NCBI GenBank assembly: GCA_022819905.1
Contig: JAJEGJ010000016.1
Coordinates: 1-33,701 of the forward strand
Reading direction: 5' to 3'
Length of the DNA stretch: 33,701 nucleotides
DNA from: Alphaproteobacteria bacterium
GTDB taxonomy: Bacteria; Pseudomonadota; Alphaproteobacteria; TMED109
The translations under genes were made by a program, and so were the position numbers. Below, in pieces: positions 33,392-33,701 of this stretch (position 1 is the first letter of the stretch; each line of letters starts with the position of its first letter). Under the pieces are notes generated by a model. The model saw nothing but the letters and a program-made list of their open reading frames with translations. It was not told where the DNA came from and ran no database searches.

Positions 33392-33701
33392 TGGCTTTCC
33401 TCCATTCGGATTCCCACCAGCGGACCCCTCCCGCTGGGATTGGAACCCCATCGGGAGGAGTGCCGCCCCGTTCGGGGCCACCATGCCAGACAGGCCAGCT
33501 TTCAAACGGGTCAATCGTAGCACCGTGCCCCCGACCGTGCGACTGCGGTGTGCTCACCGTGCAGGGCCATCCTAAAGTGGGCAAGGTGCTCGGGGGACGA
33601 CGGGGTTGGGCCGCTGAGCTGGGACATGGTTTGGCTGCCCGCGACGTTCTGGCGCGGCATTTGGCGGGGATTCGGGCCTTGGCGTTGTTTTTTGCGGTTC
33701 G
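33392..33701. other. Right edge, no gene supported
   Basis: I see no gene I can support. Longer frames here are overlapping shadows without family features, and the window ends inside GC-rich sequence. Confidence 0.4.

Overview
The window is a GC-rich bacterial chromosome segment, most likely from a pseudomonadote (an inference from the IS21-type element, the Rpn-type nuclease, McrBC and general base composition; there is no rRNA, tRNA or housekeeping marker). About 0.5-29.6 kb is a densely packed defence island, and about 29.8-33.5 kb looks like ordinary metabolic or membrane genes.

Region 1 (1-553) is non-coding. It carries five exact-period 23-bp tandem repeats and a second stretch resembling the end of an IS21-family element. 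Region 2 (554-13609) is a tightly spaced co-directional operon related to DISARM: a C5-cytosine methyltransferase, a decayed Vsr endonuclease, a UvrD-type SF1 helicase, DrmA, DrmB and a NERD-nuclease/SF1-helicase fusion. DrmB is cut in two by a complete IS21-family element (8416-10531) with 5-bp target duplications. Removing the element and one duplication restores the DrmB frame exactly, so the system looks recently and cleanly disabled. No PLD nuclease (DrmC) is present. Region 3 (13722-19738) has an AspBHI/MspJI-like modification-dependent endonuclease, then a SNF2 helicase resembling DrmD followed 24 nt later by an Hsp70/actin-fold ATPase.

Region 4 (19908-23167, minus strand) is McrB and McrC, with an enlarged McrB N-terminus that includes a probable EVE/PUA-like reader. 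Region 5 (23336-26223) is a type II restriction-modification pair (N6-adenine methylase and BsuBI/PstI-type endonuclease) behind a good sigma70-like promoter, followed by a HEPN-like small protein. Region 6 (26.8-28.3 kb) has an intact IetA-type AAA ATPase whose partner subtilase (IetS) is cut down to an N-terminal stub. Next to the stub is a roughly 240-nt multi-hairpin stretch that looks like a structured RNA read on the plus strand. Region 7 is an Rpn-type nuclease gene, a truncated antitoxin-like gene overlapping an aldo/keto reductase, a PQQ-type beta-propeller protein and two tiny membrane-protein genes.

Several modules act on methylated cytosine (C5 methyltransferase, ghost Vsr, AspBHI-like, McrBC), so their specificities must be mutually compatible. 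Three defence modules show decay (drmB by insertion, vsr by point changes, ietS by truncation). The strongest candidates for something under-described are the DISARM-like gene set with two SF1 helicases, the SNF2-Hsp70 pair, and the structured RNA beside the ietS stub.
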